Source: Nocardioides nematodiphilus (GTDB lineage: Bacteria > Actinomycetota > Actinomycetes > Propionibacteriales > Nocardioidaceae). Taken from it: DNA of 64,000 nucleotides. Position 1 is the stretch's first letter. Every line of letters begins with the position of its first letter. The stretch lies in assembly GCF_020216525.1 (NCBI RefSeq), contig NZ_JAIWOY010000014.1, positions 1-64,000 of the forward strand, in the 5' to 3' direction. Shown piece after piece: positions 16,510-23,870 of the stretch. The notes beneath the pieces were generated by a model that was not told the DNA's origin, made no database searches, and worked only from the letters and a program-made list of their open reading frames with translations. The position numbers and the translations under genes are program-made.

Positions 16510-17612
16510 CGCTCGCCACCGCCCACCGCGACGAAGCGCGGGCGCTCGTCGATGTCCTTGGGATAGAGACTGCGCGCCGCGGCGTCCTCGATGCTCACCA
16601 CGCCCTCCTGGACGAGGCGGCTCAGCGAGTGCTCGAGGGTGCACATCCCCTCACGGGCTCCGGTCACCAGCGAGTTGCGCAGCTGATGGGTCTTGCCCTC
16701 CTTGACCAGGTTCCGCACCGCGGGCGTCGCCACCAGCACCTCGTACGCGGCGACCATCCCGCCCCCGGCCTTGGGGATCAGGCGCTGGTAGACCACGCAG
16801 CTGAGAGCGGCGGCGAGCTGGACCCGGATCTGCGCCTGCTGCTCGGCGGGGAAGACGTCGATCATCCGACCGAGCGACTGGGCGGTGTCGTTGGTGTGCA
16901 GGGTCGCGAAGACGAGGTGGCCCGTCTCGGCGACGGTGAGCGCGAACTGGATGGACTCCAGGTCGCGCATCTCGCCGACGAGCAGGACGTCGGGGTCCTC
17001 GCGCAGGACGGAGCGCAGCGCGTCGCGGAAGGTACCGGTGTCGGTGCCGACCTCGCGCTGGTTGACGGCCGCGCGCTTGTGGTCGTGGACGTACTCGATC
17101 GGGTCCTCGACGGTGATGATGTGGCAGCCGCGCTGGGTGTTGATGAGGTCGATGAGGCTCGCCAGGGTGGTCGACTTGCCGGAGCCGGTCGGCCCCGTGA
17201 CGAGGACCAGACCCTGGTGCCTCAGTGCCAGGTCGCGGAGCACGCCGGGCAGACCGAGCTCGTCGATGCTGGGGATGGCCCGCGGGATCATCCGCAGCGC
17301 GACCGCGGTGCAGCCTCGTTGGGTGAAGGCGTTGCCGCGGATGCGGGCGTGCTCACGCCAGGAGAAGGAGAAGTCGTACTCGTGGTGGCTCTCCCACGCC
17401 TCGAGCTGCTCGGCGGAGAGCACCTCGGCGAGCAGCGCGTCGGTGTCGTCGGCGGTGAGCCGGCCGGTCTCGGCGGCCGGCCGCAGGACCCCGTCGACGC
17501 GGAGCATCGGCGGCAGGCCGGCGGTCAGCAGGAGATCGGTCCCCTGCGCCTGCCAGAGGGATTCGAGCAACCGATCGACGGTGTCGCCGACGTGGCTCAG
17601 AGGAGCATGCAT
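16506..17612 (-). CDS. pilT: type IV pilus retraction ATPase
   Basis: 368 aa with Walker A GPTGSGKST near residue 135, Asp box ITVEDPIEY, Walker B LLVGEMRD, His box FATLHTNDTAQSLGRMIDVFP (the AIRNLIRE-like C-terminal motif appears as AVRNLVKEGK). Its presence predicts retractile pili and twitching or DNA uptake. The start MHAPLSH was chosen. It lies about 100 bp after pilA behind a hairpin, so ATPase expression may be lower than pilin expression. Confidence 0.95.
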   Translation of the reverse strand: MHAPLSHVGDTVDRLLESLWQAQGTDLLLTAGLPPMLRVDGVLRPAAETGRLTADDTDALLAEVLSAEQLEAWESHHEYDFSFSWREHARIRGNAFTQRGCTAVALRMIPRAIPSIDELGLPGVLRDLALRHQGLVLVTGPTGSGKSTTLASLIDLINTQRGCHIITVEDPIEYVHDHKRAAVNQREVGTDTGTFRDALRSVLREDPDVLLVGEMRDLESIQFALTVAETGHLVFATLHTNDTAQSLGRMIDVFPAEQQAQIRVQLAAALSCVVYQRLIPKAGGGMVAAYEVLVATPAVRNLVKEGKTHQLRNSLVTGAREGMCTLEHSLSRLVQEGVVSIEDAAARSLYPKDIDERPRFVAVGGGER

Positions 17613-17670
17613 GGTGGCCTCGGATCGGGTTGGGCCGGGTGCGACGGGGTGCCCGTACGGGCGGTGCGAT

Positions 17671-17701
17671 GGAGGGCGGCAAGGGGGAGGTGCCGCCCTC
17701 C
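17671..17701 (-). terminator. pilA-pilT intergenic hairpin (attenuator)
   Basis: A perfect 11-bp inverted repeat, GGAGGGCGGCA at 17671-17681 with TGCCGCCCTCC at 17691-17701, lies 11 nt after the pilA stop inside the operon. It may terminate part of the transcripts or protect the pilA mRNA 3' end, giving excess major pilin over motor proteins. Confidence 0.6.
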
Positions 17702-17712
17702 AGCGCGGTGGA

Positions 17713-18078
17713 TCAGCAGGTGGCGAGGTAGCCGTCGATGGTGCCGACGGTCGTGGCCCCGGTGACCGCATGTCCGCCTGCGGTCGTCGGGACGCCGCCG
17801 TGGAGGAACGGCGCGATCTGGGTCAGCGTGACGGTCGCAGCGTCCGGGATGGGCGTCGTGGTCAGCTGGGCGACATAGGCCTCGGCCGCGGTGTCGACCG
17901 TCGAGATCGAGGTCTTGCAGGCGGCGGTGTCGCCCTTGTCGGTGATCCCCTTGACGGAGAAGACGACGATGGCGGAGAGCACGCCGAGGATGACGATGAC
18001 GAGCAGGAGCTCGATGAGGGTGAAGCCGTCGTCAGCGTGGTGGTGGCGGCGGGAGACAGTGAGCGAGGGAGCGATCAT
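17713..18078 (-). CDS. pilA: type IV major pilin
   Basis: 121 aa prepilin: a short basic leader (SRRHHHADDG) then FTLIELLLVIVILGVLSAIVVFSVKG with the Glu+5 of the mature protein. The mature globular part is small, with a Cys pair (CKTS and C-terminal ATC) that may form a disulfide loop. GAGGTG lies 6 nt before the ATG. First gene of the pilus operon, consistent with the major subunit. Confidence 0.92.
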   Translation of the reverse strand: MIAPSLTVSRRHHHADDGFTLIELLLVIVILGVLSAIVVFSVKGITDKGDTAACKTSISTVDTAAEAYVAQLTTTPIPDAATVTLTQIAPFLHGGVPTTAGGHAVTGATTVGTIDGYLATC

Positions 18079-18274
18079 GAAAGACACCTCAGAGGTTTGT
18101 GCAGCCCGAGCTCTGCGGTCAGTTGGAATGCCTCGAACGTAGGAATCGCGTCTCTGCCACGAACCGGCTTCCGGATCTCCATCCCTCTTTTTGGGGACGA
18201 CCGCCTCGTACGGCCTGCGGGACCTCGGCCCGCTACGGGGCGGGGCGGTGACGGCCCGCGAGACCCCGGGAAAG

Positions 18275-18310
18275 CAGGAAGCCCCCGGACTCTCGTCCGG
18301 GGGCTTCCTG
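18275..18310 (-). terminator. terminator of tRNA-Arg
   Basis: A perfect 16-bp stem (18275-18290 with 18295-18310) and TCTC tetraloop starts 5 nt after the tRNA-Arg 3' end on the minus strand. Its arms share AAGCCCCCGG with the terminator of the next tRNA gene at 18486-18523. Confidence 0.85.
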
Positions 18311-18315
18311 TTCTG

Positions 18316-18389
18316 CGCGGCTGTAGGGATTCGAACCCCAGACCTTCTGATCCGTAGTCAGATGCTCTATCCAGCTGAGCTACAGCCGC
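18316..18389 (-). tRNA. tRNA-Arg (anticodon ACG)
   Basis: 74 nt cloverleaf: acceptor GCGGCTG paired with CAGCCGC, D-loop AGCTGGATAGAGC, anticodon loop CTACGGA (ACG), T arm GGTTCGAATCC. CCA is not encoded. The ACG anticodon is read with inosine for CGN codons, the main Arg tRNA in this GC-rich genome. Confidence 0.95.
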
Positions 18390-18485
18390 TCGTTCGCTAG
18401 GAACGAGAGAACACTAACCGACGGGCGGCCCAGCACCGAAATCGACGCCCCTCCATCCCCTGCACCCGCCTCGGATCGGGGATGG

Positions 18486-18523
18486 CAGAAGCCCCCGGGA
18501 GCCAGGCTCACCGGGGGCTTCTG
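18486..18523 (-). terminator. terminator of tRNA-Ser(GCT)
   Basis: 13-bp arms CAGAAGCCCCCGG and CCGGGGGCTTCTG enclose an inner GAGC/GCTC stem. It begins 8 nt after the tRNA-Ser 3' end. Confidence 0.82.
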
Positions 18524-18530
18524 TACTGAC

Positions 18531-18623
18531 TGGCGGAGACGGGGGGATTTGAACCCCCGATGGGCTGTTAACCCATACCTCATTAGCAGTGAGGCGCACT
18601 CGACCTGACTATGCGACGTCTCC
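18531..18623 (-). tRNA. tRNA-Ser (anticodon GCT)
   Basis: Class II tRNA of about 90 nt plus an encoded CCA. The acceptor GGAGACG pairs with CGTCTCC, the anticodon loop is CTGCTAA (GCT, reading AGC/AGU), there is a long variable arm, and the T arm is GGTTCAAATCC. Confidence 0.95.
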
Positions 18624-18681
18624 AGGACAGCGCGGCAAGGCTACAAGGCGATGTGGCCTGCATCCCAATCGGGTCTCACGA

Positions 18682-19128
18682 TCACAGCGGCGTGATCTTC
18701 TGGCCCTCGCCGAGGTGGCGCTGCATCTCCCGTACGAACTGCTCGCGGTCGATCGCCAGCAGGCCGACCGGGATCGAGGTGCTGGTGCCGTTGCCGAGGC
18801 GGATGACCAGGCACGCGATGCCGCGGGTCGTGGTGGTGACGGCGTCGCGGACCTCGGTCCACGGTGCGCGACGCACGCCGGCGCCACGCACGAGTCGCAC
18901 CGCGTACCCCTCCTCGGAGCAGCGCACCACCCACGCCTTGGTGCGCAGCCACCACGCGGCGATCACCACGGCGATCGCGCCGACGACGACGATGCCGATG
19001 ACGAGGTCGATCGGGCCGTCCGCCACGGCGACGGCGATCGTGGCCACGAACGCGATCAGGGCCAGGAGGATGAGCGCCAGGCCGAGGATGCGCGCGACGA
19101 CGGCCGGGGCGAGGCGGTAGTACGTCAT
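18682..19128 (-). CDS. membrane protein with PH-like domain
   Basis: 148 aa. Two hydrophobic helices (about residues 8-33 and 38-60) are followed by a soluble part VVRCSEEGYAVRLVRGAG, RAPWTEVRDAV and LVIRLGNGTSTSIPVGLL that reads like the small bacterial PH domain of actinobacterial membrane proteins. The ATG follows a GGGACC spacer. Single gene upstream of the tRNA-Ser gene. Function unknown. Confidence 0.72.
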   Translation of the reverse strand: MTYYRLAPAVVARILGLALILLALIAFVATIAVAVADGPIDLVIGIVVVGAIAVVIAAWWLRTKAWVVRCSEEGYAVRLVRGAGVRRAPWTEVRDAVTTTTRGIACLVIRLGNGTSTSIPVGLLAIDREQFVREMQRHLGEGQKITPL

Positions 19129-19218
19129 GGTCCCGATTGTCGCCGAGCACACTCGCCGGATCCCATTCGATGGCACCGCACCTTGTCTCCGCCGGTGAGC
19201 CAGGTCACACTCGACGCT

Positions 19219-19599
19219 ATGGCGACCCTCAGTCCCGGGATGGTGGAGGCGCTGCACGGCCTCGAGCAGGCGATCGTGCCGCCGCGTGCCGGCGTGCCCC
19301 TCGGCAACTGGCGGTGGTCGGTGCGTCAGCGTCTCGCCGGCGTACGGGAGGCGCTCGTCGACGAGAACACCAGCTCCGACGACGGCTGGCTGGCCGCCCG
19401 GGGAGGGCAGGCCTTCCGCGAGCGCGGCGCGCTCATCGCCCGGCTCAGCCTGCTCTCCGACTCGGCGCTGACCGCGCCCGACCCGGAGGTGCTCCGCCAC
19501 GACCTGCGGCGCCTCATCGGCGACATCGGCCGCCACGTGCAGCGGCTCAACGACCTCGCGTACGACGACGTCGAGATGGAGGTGGGCGGCGAGAGCTGA
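19219..19599 (+). CDS. conserved hypothetical helical protein
   Basis: 126 aa, predicted soluble and alpha-helical, without Cys. It starts MATLSPGMVEALHGLEQAIV and has RLAGVREALVDE and LRRLIGDIGRHVQRLNDLAYDDVE. It resembles small hypothetical proteins common in Nocardioides. No domain is recognised. It is convergent with the winged-helix gene 4 bp away. The upstream 90 bp contain no clear promoter. Confidence 0.65.
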   Translation: MATLSPGMVEALHGLEQAIVPPRAGVPLGNWRWSVRQRLAGVREALVDENTSSDDGWLAARGGQAFRERGALIARLSLLSDSALTAPDPEVLRHDLRRLIGDIGRHVQRLNDLAYDDVEMEVGGES

Positions 19600-19603
19600 C
19601 CGG

Positions 19604-20230
19604 TCAGGCGCGGGCCTCCGGGAAGTCGAACGTCCGTCGCCCCACCAGCACGATCGCGTCCCGCCGCCAGGCCTCGAGGATCGGCTCGCCGGTGTCGGCC
19701 AGCTCCTGGAGATGGTGTCGGGTGAGGACCATGCGCTCGAGCCGATTGCCTGTCCAGGCCCGGACCTGGTCGTCGAGGTCGCGCAGCTGACGGTCCCACT
19801 CGGCGCTGAGCAGGTGATCGTCGTCGACGACGAGGAAGAGCTCGATCGGGCTCTGCGGGCCGGCCTCTCCGCGAGCGGCGGCTCCATGGAGGGCCGCCGC
19901 CACGATGGCCGGCCGCAGCGCCTCGCAGGCCGCGGTCAGTCTGCTCAGCAGCTCCGCCCACGCCCGTACGGCGAGCAGGATCGCCGGGGCGAGCACGTGC
20001 TCGGCGTTGAGGCGGTAGACCGAGCCCACGTTGCTCGGCCGCGACTCGACGAGCCCGTGCGTGACGAGCCGGTCCAGGACGCGGTGGACCCCGGAGCGCG
20101 CGCCGCGACGGGTCAGTCGCTGGATCTGACTCACCCCGAGCGACCGGTCCGCACCGGCGAGCACCTCGAGGACCGCGGCGTCCAGGCTGGGGATGAGCGA
20201 GCTGATCGGCGAGGCGGGATCCACCCTCAC
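19604..20230 (-). CDS. winged-helix protein fused to a degenerate nucleotidyltransferase domain
   Basis: 208 aa from a GTG that has AGGAAGAGG 6 nt upstream. A TTG start 33 nt further up is the alternative. Residues 10-80 form an HTH (LGVSQIQRLTRRGARSGVHRVLDRLVTHGLV). Residues 100-200 resemble a MNT/Pol-beta-like nucleotidyltransferase, with HGAAARGEAGPQSPIELFLVVDD where active enzymes have GSxARGxxxxxSDIDLxV. Both metal-binding Asp positions of the SDxD motif are altered (SPIE). It is probably a regulator using a dead enzyme fold, or a toxin/antitoxin relative. Confidence 0.72.
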   Translation of the reverse strand: MRVDPASPISSLIPSLDAAVLEVLAGADRSLGVSQIQRLTRRGARSGVHRVLDRLVTHGLVESRPSNVGSVYRLNAEHVLAPAILLAVRAWAELLSRLTAACEALRPAIVAAALHGAAARGEAGPQSPIELFLVVDDDHLLSAEWDRQLRDLDDQVRAWTGNRLERMVLTRHHLQELADTGEPILEAWRRDAIVLVGRRTFDFPEARA

Positions 20231-20343
20231 CAGCGTCCTCTTCCTAGGTCGATCTGTCAGCAAATCGGACGAGATGGCACTTTCTAGGACGTCGCCGAGC
20301 GTTGCGTTAGCCGTACCCGGAGGTAACGCCTAGCGTCGTCACC

Positions 20344-20571
20344 ATGCCCCGCGAGACCGTGACGCCCGTCGTCGCCGAGATGGTTGCCAACGTGATGAGC
20401 ATCGAGGTCGCCGTGGGTGACGTCGTGGCCGTCGGCGACACCGTCGTGCTCCTCGAGTCGATGAAGATGGAGATCCCGGTGCTCGCCGAGGTCGCCGGCT
20501 CCGTGCGGACCATCAAGGTCGCCGCGGGCGACGTGGTCCAGGAGGGCGACGTCCTCCTCGAGCTCGCCTGA
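20344..20571 (+). CDS. stand-alone biotin/lipoyl attachment protein (TB7.3-like)
   Basis: 75 aa, a single biotinyl domain. The modification site ESMKMEIPV carries the acceptor Lys flanked by Met, and the rest (VVAEMVANVMSIEVAVGDVV, GDVVQEGDVLLEL) is the beta-barrel. Mycobacterial TB7.3 (Rv3221c) is a known small biotinylated protein of this type. No carboxylase subunits are adjacent. It could serve as a mobile carboxyl carrier for an acyl-CoA carboxylase encoded elsewhere. Confidence 0.85.
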   Translation: MPRETVTPVVAEMVANVMSIEVAVGDVVAVGDTVVLLESMKMEIPVLAEVAGSVRTIKVAAGDVVQEGDVLLELA

Positions 20572-20598
20572 TCACGCTCCGATAGCCTTCCCCCACCG

Positions 20599-20683
20599 GG
20601 GTGGTTGGCAGAGCGGCCGATTGCACTCGCCTTGAAAGCGAGCGTGGAGCGATCCACCGGGGGTTCAAATCCCTCACCACCCG
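20599..20683 (+). tRNA. tRNA-Ser (anticodon TGA)
   Basis: 85 nt class II tRNA. The acceptor GGGTGGT pairs with ACCACCC, the anticodon loop is CTTGAAA (TGA, reading UCA), there is a long variable arm, and the T arm is GGTTCAAATCC. The 3' CCA is not encoded. The palindromic array begins 7 nt downstream. Confidence 0.95.
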
Positions 20684-20690
20684 CGCTTCC

Positions 20691-20890
20691 AAAGCGTCAC
20701 CGTGACCGTTTGGGGCCGACCGTGACCGTTTGAACGGTCACTCTCGCGCCAAAGGGTCACGGTGACCTTTTGCGCTCCCAGTGACCCTTACGAACGGTCA
20801 CTCTCGACTCAAACCGTCACGGTGACCCTTTGCGCTCTCAGTGACCCTTACGAAGGGTCACTCTCGCGCCAAAGCGTCACGGTGACCTTT
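20691..20890. repeat. 60-bp periodic array of alternating palindromes (GTCAC/GTGAC motif)
   Basis: Four GTCAC-N-GTGAC centres occur at exactly 60-bp spacing (20696, 20756, 20816, 20876). Three longer hairpins GTGACCsTT...AAsGGTCAC lie between them (20722-20741, 20781-20801, 20841-20861). The seventh stem position is G:C in the first hairpin and C:G in the third, a compensatory change, with one mismatch in the second. The array fills the convergent gap between tRNA-Ser and the next minus-strand gene, ending 5 nt before its stop codon. It looks like a BIME/REP-type element or a multi-hairpin bidirectional terminator. It has no CRISPR-like spacers. Confidence 0.85.
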
Positions 20891-20895
20891 TGGCG

Positions 20896-22023
20896 TCAGA
20901 GCAGCGCCTGCGTGCGGCGCGGCTCGGGGCGTACGGCGGCGGCCTCCTCGGCCTCGCGTGCGGCCCGACGGCCGGCCACCGTGGGCGCCACCTCCGGCTC
21001 GACGGGCTCGGCGCGACGGCGACCGCCCTTGCCCGGCTTCCCGGCGCGGCGCAGGCGCGAGCGCCCCCCGCCGGTGAGGAACAGGTCGGCGCTGATGACG
21101 GCGTAGCCGAGCAGCAGACCCACGACGAGCGAGTAGCCGATCGAGGCCAGTCCCTCGATGATCGACACCTCGGGGTTGATGAACGTGGAGGCCATCGGGG
21201 CGGTCGCGGCGACGCCGAACGCGCACACCCACCAGCCCTGCCGGCGCCGTGCCCGCATGTGCGTGCCCCAGGCCAGCGCGGGGATGCCGAGCAGCGCCTC
21301 GATCGGGCGCGGGTAGCCGCCCAGGTGATCGCGCAGCCACACCACGCCGTCGCGCAGCGAGCCGATCAGCCCCGGTGTGCCGTAGCGGCGGATCGCCTCG
21401 GCGTAGAGCAGCGTCGCCAGCAGCAGCACCCCGCCACCGGTCACGGTCGCGAGGCCACGCTTGCCGAGGCCGTGCAGGCCGGCGCCGAGACGGTAGACCA
21501 GCAGGAAGACGCCGACCAGCGAGAACGCCAGGGCCGCGTACTGGAAGCGGTTGACGGTCACGACCGGCGCGTAGCCGATCGCGGCCAGGGAGCCGGCCGT
21601 CGCGGTCGCGGTGGCGATCGCGCACTCGCGCGCCGCGCGCGGGAAGGTGACCGCGGGCGTCGTCCCCATCACCGCGAAGACGGCCGCGATCACGGCTGTC
21701 ATCACCGCCGCGCCGGTCCGCATCTGGTCGGAGTCGACGACGAAGACCGCTACCCCGAGCGCCATCGTCAGCAGGCCTGCGATGAACGGCCGGCCACCCG
21801 TACGAGCAGCCAGGCCATAGCCGTAGGCGGTCGTCATCGCGACCGCGCCGATGCCACCGAGGAGCTCCTCGCGGAAGCCGAGCAGGGCCGCCAGGATGCT
21901 GGCCATCCCGACGCCGCAGACGCCGAACCACAGCGAAGTCTGGGCGCGTCGACCGAGCCGTCCGCGGACCTGCCCGACGGGCCGCGTCTCCCGGGGGGAA
22001 CGACGGGACCGGGCGCTGCTCAT
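20896..22023 (-). CDS. multi-pass integral membrane protein, unknown function
   Basis: 375 aa with about 9-10 predicted membrane helices from residue 30 to 315. The cytoplasmic tail is rich in Arg/Glu/Ala (GGRRRAEPVEPEVAPTVAGRR and EAEEAAAV). No motif identifies a transporter family. The N-terminus is basic and proline-rich. It is divergently placed 12 bp from the nitrilase gene stop, so it may form an operon-like pair with it on the minus strand. The array lies at its 3' end. Confidence 0.72.
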   Translation of the reverse strand: MSSARSRRSPRETRPVGQVRGRLGRRAQTSLWFGVCGVGMASILAALLGFREELLGGIGAVAMTTAYGYGLAARTGGRPFIAGLLTMALGVAVFVVDSDQMRTGAAVMTAVIAAVFAVMGTTPAVTFPRAARECAIATATATAGSLAAIGYAPVVTVNRFQYAALAFSLVGVFLLVYRLGAGLHGLGKRGLATVTGGGVLLLATLLYAEAIRRYGTPGLIGSLRDGVVWLRDHLGGYPRPIEALLGIPALAWGTHMRARRRQGWWVCAFGVAATAPMASTFINPEVSIIEGLASIGYSLVVGLLLGYAVISADLFLTGGGRSRLRRAGKPGKGGRRRAEPVEPEVAPTVAGRRAAREAEEAAAVRPEPRRTQALL

Positions 22024-22034
22024 GGGGTTGGAGG

Positions 22035-22832
22035 CTACATGCGCCGGTTGGCCAGGGACGGATTGACGCGACGCGCCGTGACCAGCTCCGAACGCGTCAA
22101 TGTGGCCGTGATCAGGGCGGAATCAGGTCCGGCCTCGGCGATCACGTCGCCCATCGGGTCGACCACCATCGAGTGCCCGCAGTAGCGGGGCGCGGGCTGG
22201 CCGCAGGCCACGACGTACACGGTGTTCTCGATGGCACGCGCCCGCAGCAGGGTCCGCCAGTGGTCCACCTTCCGCTCGCCCGCCACCCAGGCCGCCGGCA
22301 CGACCAGCACCTCGGCGCCGCCCTCGACGAGCGCCCGTGCGAGCTCGGGGAAGCGCAGGTCGTAACAGGTCATCAGGCCGACGGGCACCGGGTTGCCGTC
22401 CTGATCGATCACCTCCACGACCGCCGGCTTCGTCTCGCCCGGCGCGAGCACCTCGGACTCGCGGTAGCCGAAGGAGTCGTACAGATGGATCTTCCGGTAC
22501 TCACCGGAGGTCGAGCCGCGCATGATCAGCGTGTTGTACGGCTGCAGCGACGACTCCGGCGAGCGCTCGAGCATCCCGGCGACGATCGTCGTCCCGTGTT
22601 GGTCGGCGGCCTCGCCGACCTGCCGGGCGAAGTCGGCCCCGACCCCCTCGATCGGCTCGGCGTACGGCTCGAGCGGCTCGCCCGGGGTCCCGAAGTCTCG
22701 CTGGAAGACCTCGGGGAAGACGACCAGGTCGGCGCCGTCCGGCGTCAGCTCGCCGAGCCGCGCGCGGTTGGCCACGGGGTCGAGGCCGGCCGCCTCCTGC
22801 ACGAGCGCGACGGTGAGGGTGGTCCAGGTCAT
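22035..22832 (-). CDS. carbon-nitrogen hydrolase (nitrilase superfamily)
   Basis: 265 aa with the Glu-Lys-Cys triad: VVFPEVF (Glu near 42), YRKIHLYDSFGYRES (Lys near 110) and LMTCYDLRFPELAR (Cys near 150). DSFGYRESE and RAIENTVYVVACGQ are typical of the predicted omega-amidase/Nit branch that hydrolyses small amides. The ATG at 22832 lies about 90 bp from the divergent MobA-like gene. Cytoplasmic; the substrate cannot be set from sequence. Confidence 0.9.
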   Translation of the reverse strand: MTWTTLTVALVQEAAGLDPVANRARLGELTPDGADLVVFPEVFQRDFGTPGEPLEPYAEPIEGVGADFARQVGEAADQHGTTIVAGMLERSPESSLQPYNTLIMRGSTSGEYRKIHLYDSFGYRESEVLAPGETKPAVVEVIDQDGNPVPVGLMTCYDLRFPELARALVEGGAEVLVVPAAWVAGERKVDHWRTLLRARAIENTVYVVACGQPAPRYCGHSMVVDPMGDVIAEAGPDSALITATLTRSELVTARRVNPSLANRRM

Positions 22833-22925
22833 GCGACACCCTCCCGAGGAGACGAGCGCGGCGCCATGGGATTCGTCATGCCAACCATCATGACGCGCAC
22901 GCCTGACACGTTGCAGGATGGACCC

Positions 22926-23480
22926 GTGTGGGAACCCTGGGCAGCGATCATCCTCGCCGGCGGCCGCTCCAGCCGGCTGGACGGCGTGGACAAGGCCGGC
23001 GTCGAGGTGGGCGGGCGGACCATGCTGGAGTGGGCGCTCGACGGCGTCATCGACGCGCGTGAGGTCGTCGTGGTCGGCGACCCGGTGCCGACGGAGCGCC
23101 CGGTGACCTTCGTGCGGGAGAGTCCGCGGTTCGGCGGTCCGGTCGCCGGGCTGCTCACCGGTATCGACTCCCTCCTCACCGTGCCGCGCCTCGTCGGCGT
23201 GATCGCGGTCGACATGCCGTACGTCCACCACGGCACCTGGCGCCGCCTGCTCGCGGCCGGCGATGGCGGCGACGGCTCGCTGCTGGTCGGGCCGGACGGC
23301 CGCTGGCAGCTGGCGATGACCCTCGACACCACCCGCCTGACCGAGGTGCGCCCCTCGTACGAGGAGCAGCACGACTTCCCCCTGCGCCGGCTGCTCGAGC
23401 CGCTGACCCTCGTCCCCGTCGCGTCCGAAGGTCGCGAGCACGAGGACATCGACACGTGGACCGACCTGAGTCAGGCTTGA
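22926..23480 (+). CDS. molybdenum cofactor guanylyltransferase-like NTP transferase
   Basis: 184 aa from a GTG (VWEPWAAIILAGGRSSRLDG). Upstream in-frame ATGs at 22866 and 22890 are possible but would extend past the usual N-terminus. The nucleotide-binding signature LAGGRSSRLDGVDKA and the metal-binding VIAVDMPYV are MobA-like. It would join GMP to molybdopterin or transfer a nucleotide to a related substrate. It is followed 4 bp later by a DUF6457 gene, a pairing or fusion seen in actinobacteria. Confidence 0.82.
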   Translation: MWEPWAAIILAGGRSSRLDGVDKAGVEVGGRTMLEWALDGVIDAREVVVVGDPVPTERPVTFVRESPRFGGPVAGLLTGIDSLLTVPRLVGVIAVDMPYVHHGTWRRLLAAGDGGDGSLLVGPDGRWQLAMTLDTTRLTEVRPSYEEQHDFPLRRLLEPLTLVPVASEGREHEDIDTWTDLSQA

Positions 23481-23484
23481 TCCC

Positions 23485-23802
23485 GTGAACCTGCACGACT
23501 GGATCGACGAGCTGTGCGACGTCCTCGACATCGACGCCGATGTCGACGAGGGCCTCATCCTCGACCTGACCAAGGTCGTTGCCGACAACGTGGTGCGCGC
23601 CGCCGCGCCGATCTCCGCCTACCTGCTCGGCATCGCCGTCGGCCGCGCCGACGCTGATCCGGGCGGGGCCGAGCGTTACGCCGCCCTCGCCCAGGGACTC
23701 GCCGAGCGCTGGGACAGGCCGGGCGGCTCCGCCCTGCTCGAGGCGGACGAGGCCGAGGAAGAGGTGGACCTCGACTTCGGTGACGAGTTCGAGGACGAAT
23801 GA
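23485..23802 (+). CDS. DUF6457 protein
   Basis: 105 aa from a GTG start. MNLHDWIDELCDVLDIDADVDEGLILDL and APISAYLLGIAVGRA match my recollection of DUF6457, which in actinobacteria is either adjacent or fused to MobA-like transferases. The C-terminus is strongly acidic (EADEAEEEVDLDFGDEFEDE). It is probably an accessory to the molybdopterin nucleotidyl step. No catalytic motif is visible. Confidence 0.78.
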   Translation: MNLHDWIDELCDVLDIDADVDEGLILDLTKVVADNVVRAAAPISAYLLGIAVGRADADPGGAERYAALAQGLAERWDRPGGSALLEADEAEEEVDLDFGDEFEDE

Positions 23803-23870
23803 GGCCGTGAGCCTCGTCCCGTCACCCGGGCGGGCCTGAGCCTCGCGTTCGCTGCGCCTAGGGTGAAGAC

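Noticed and set aside
14902..16566. 554-codon plus-strand open frame over pilB
   Set aside because: Antisense shadow of pilB, which has complete ATPase motifs on the other strand.
18191..18400. Small ORF ending in LLIRSQMLYPAELQPLVR
   Set aside because: It is a translation across the tRNA-Arg gene, a well-known spurious ORF type.
20691..20890. CRISPR array
   Set aside because: The 60-bp units are repeats throughout, without unique spacers, and no cas genes are present.
20762..21106. ORF reading SDPYERSL/SDPYEGSL repeats
   Set aside because: It is produced by the palindromic array and runs antisense into the membrane protein gene. No start signal is present.
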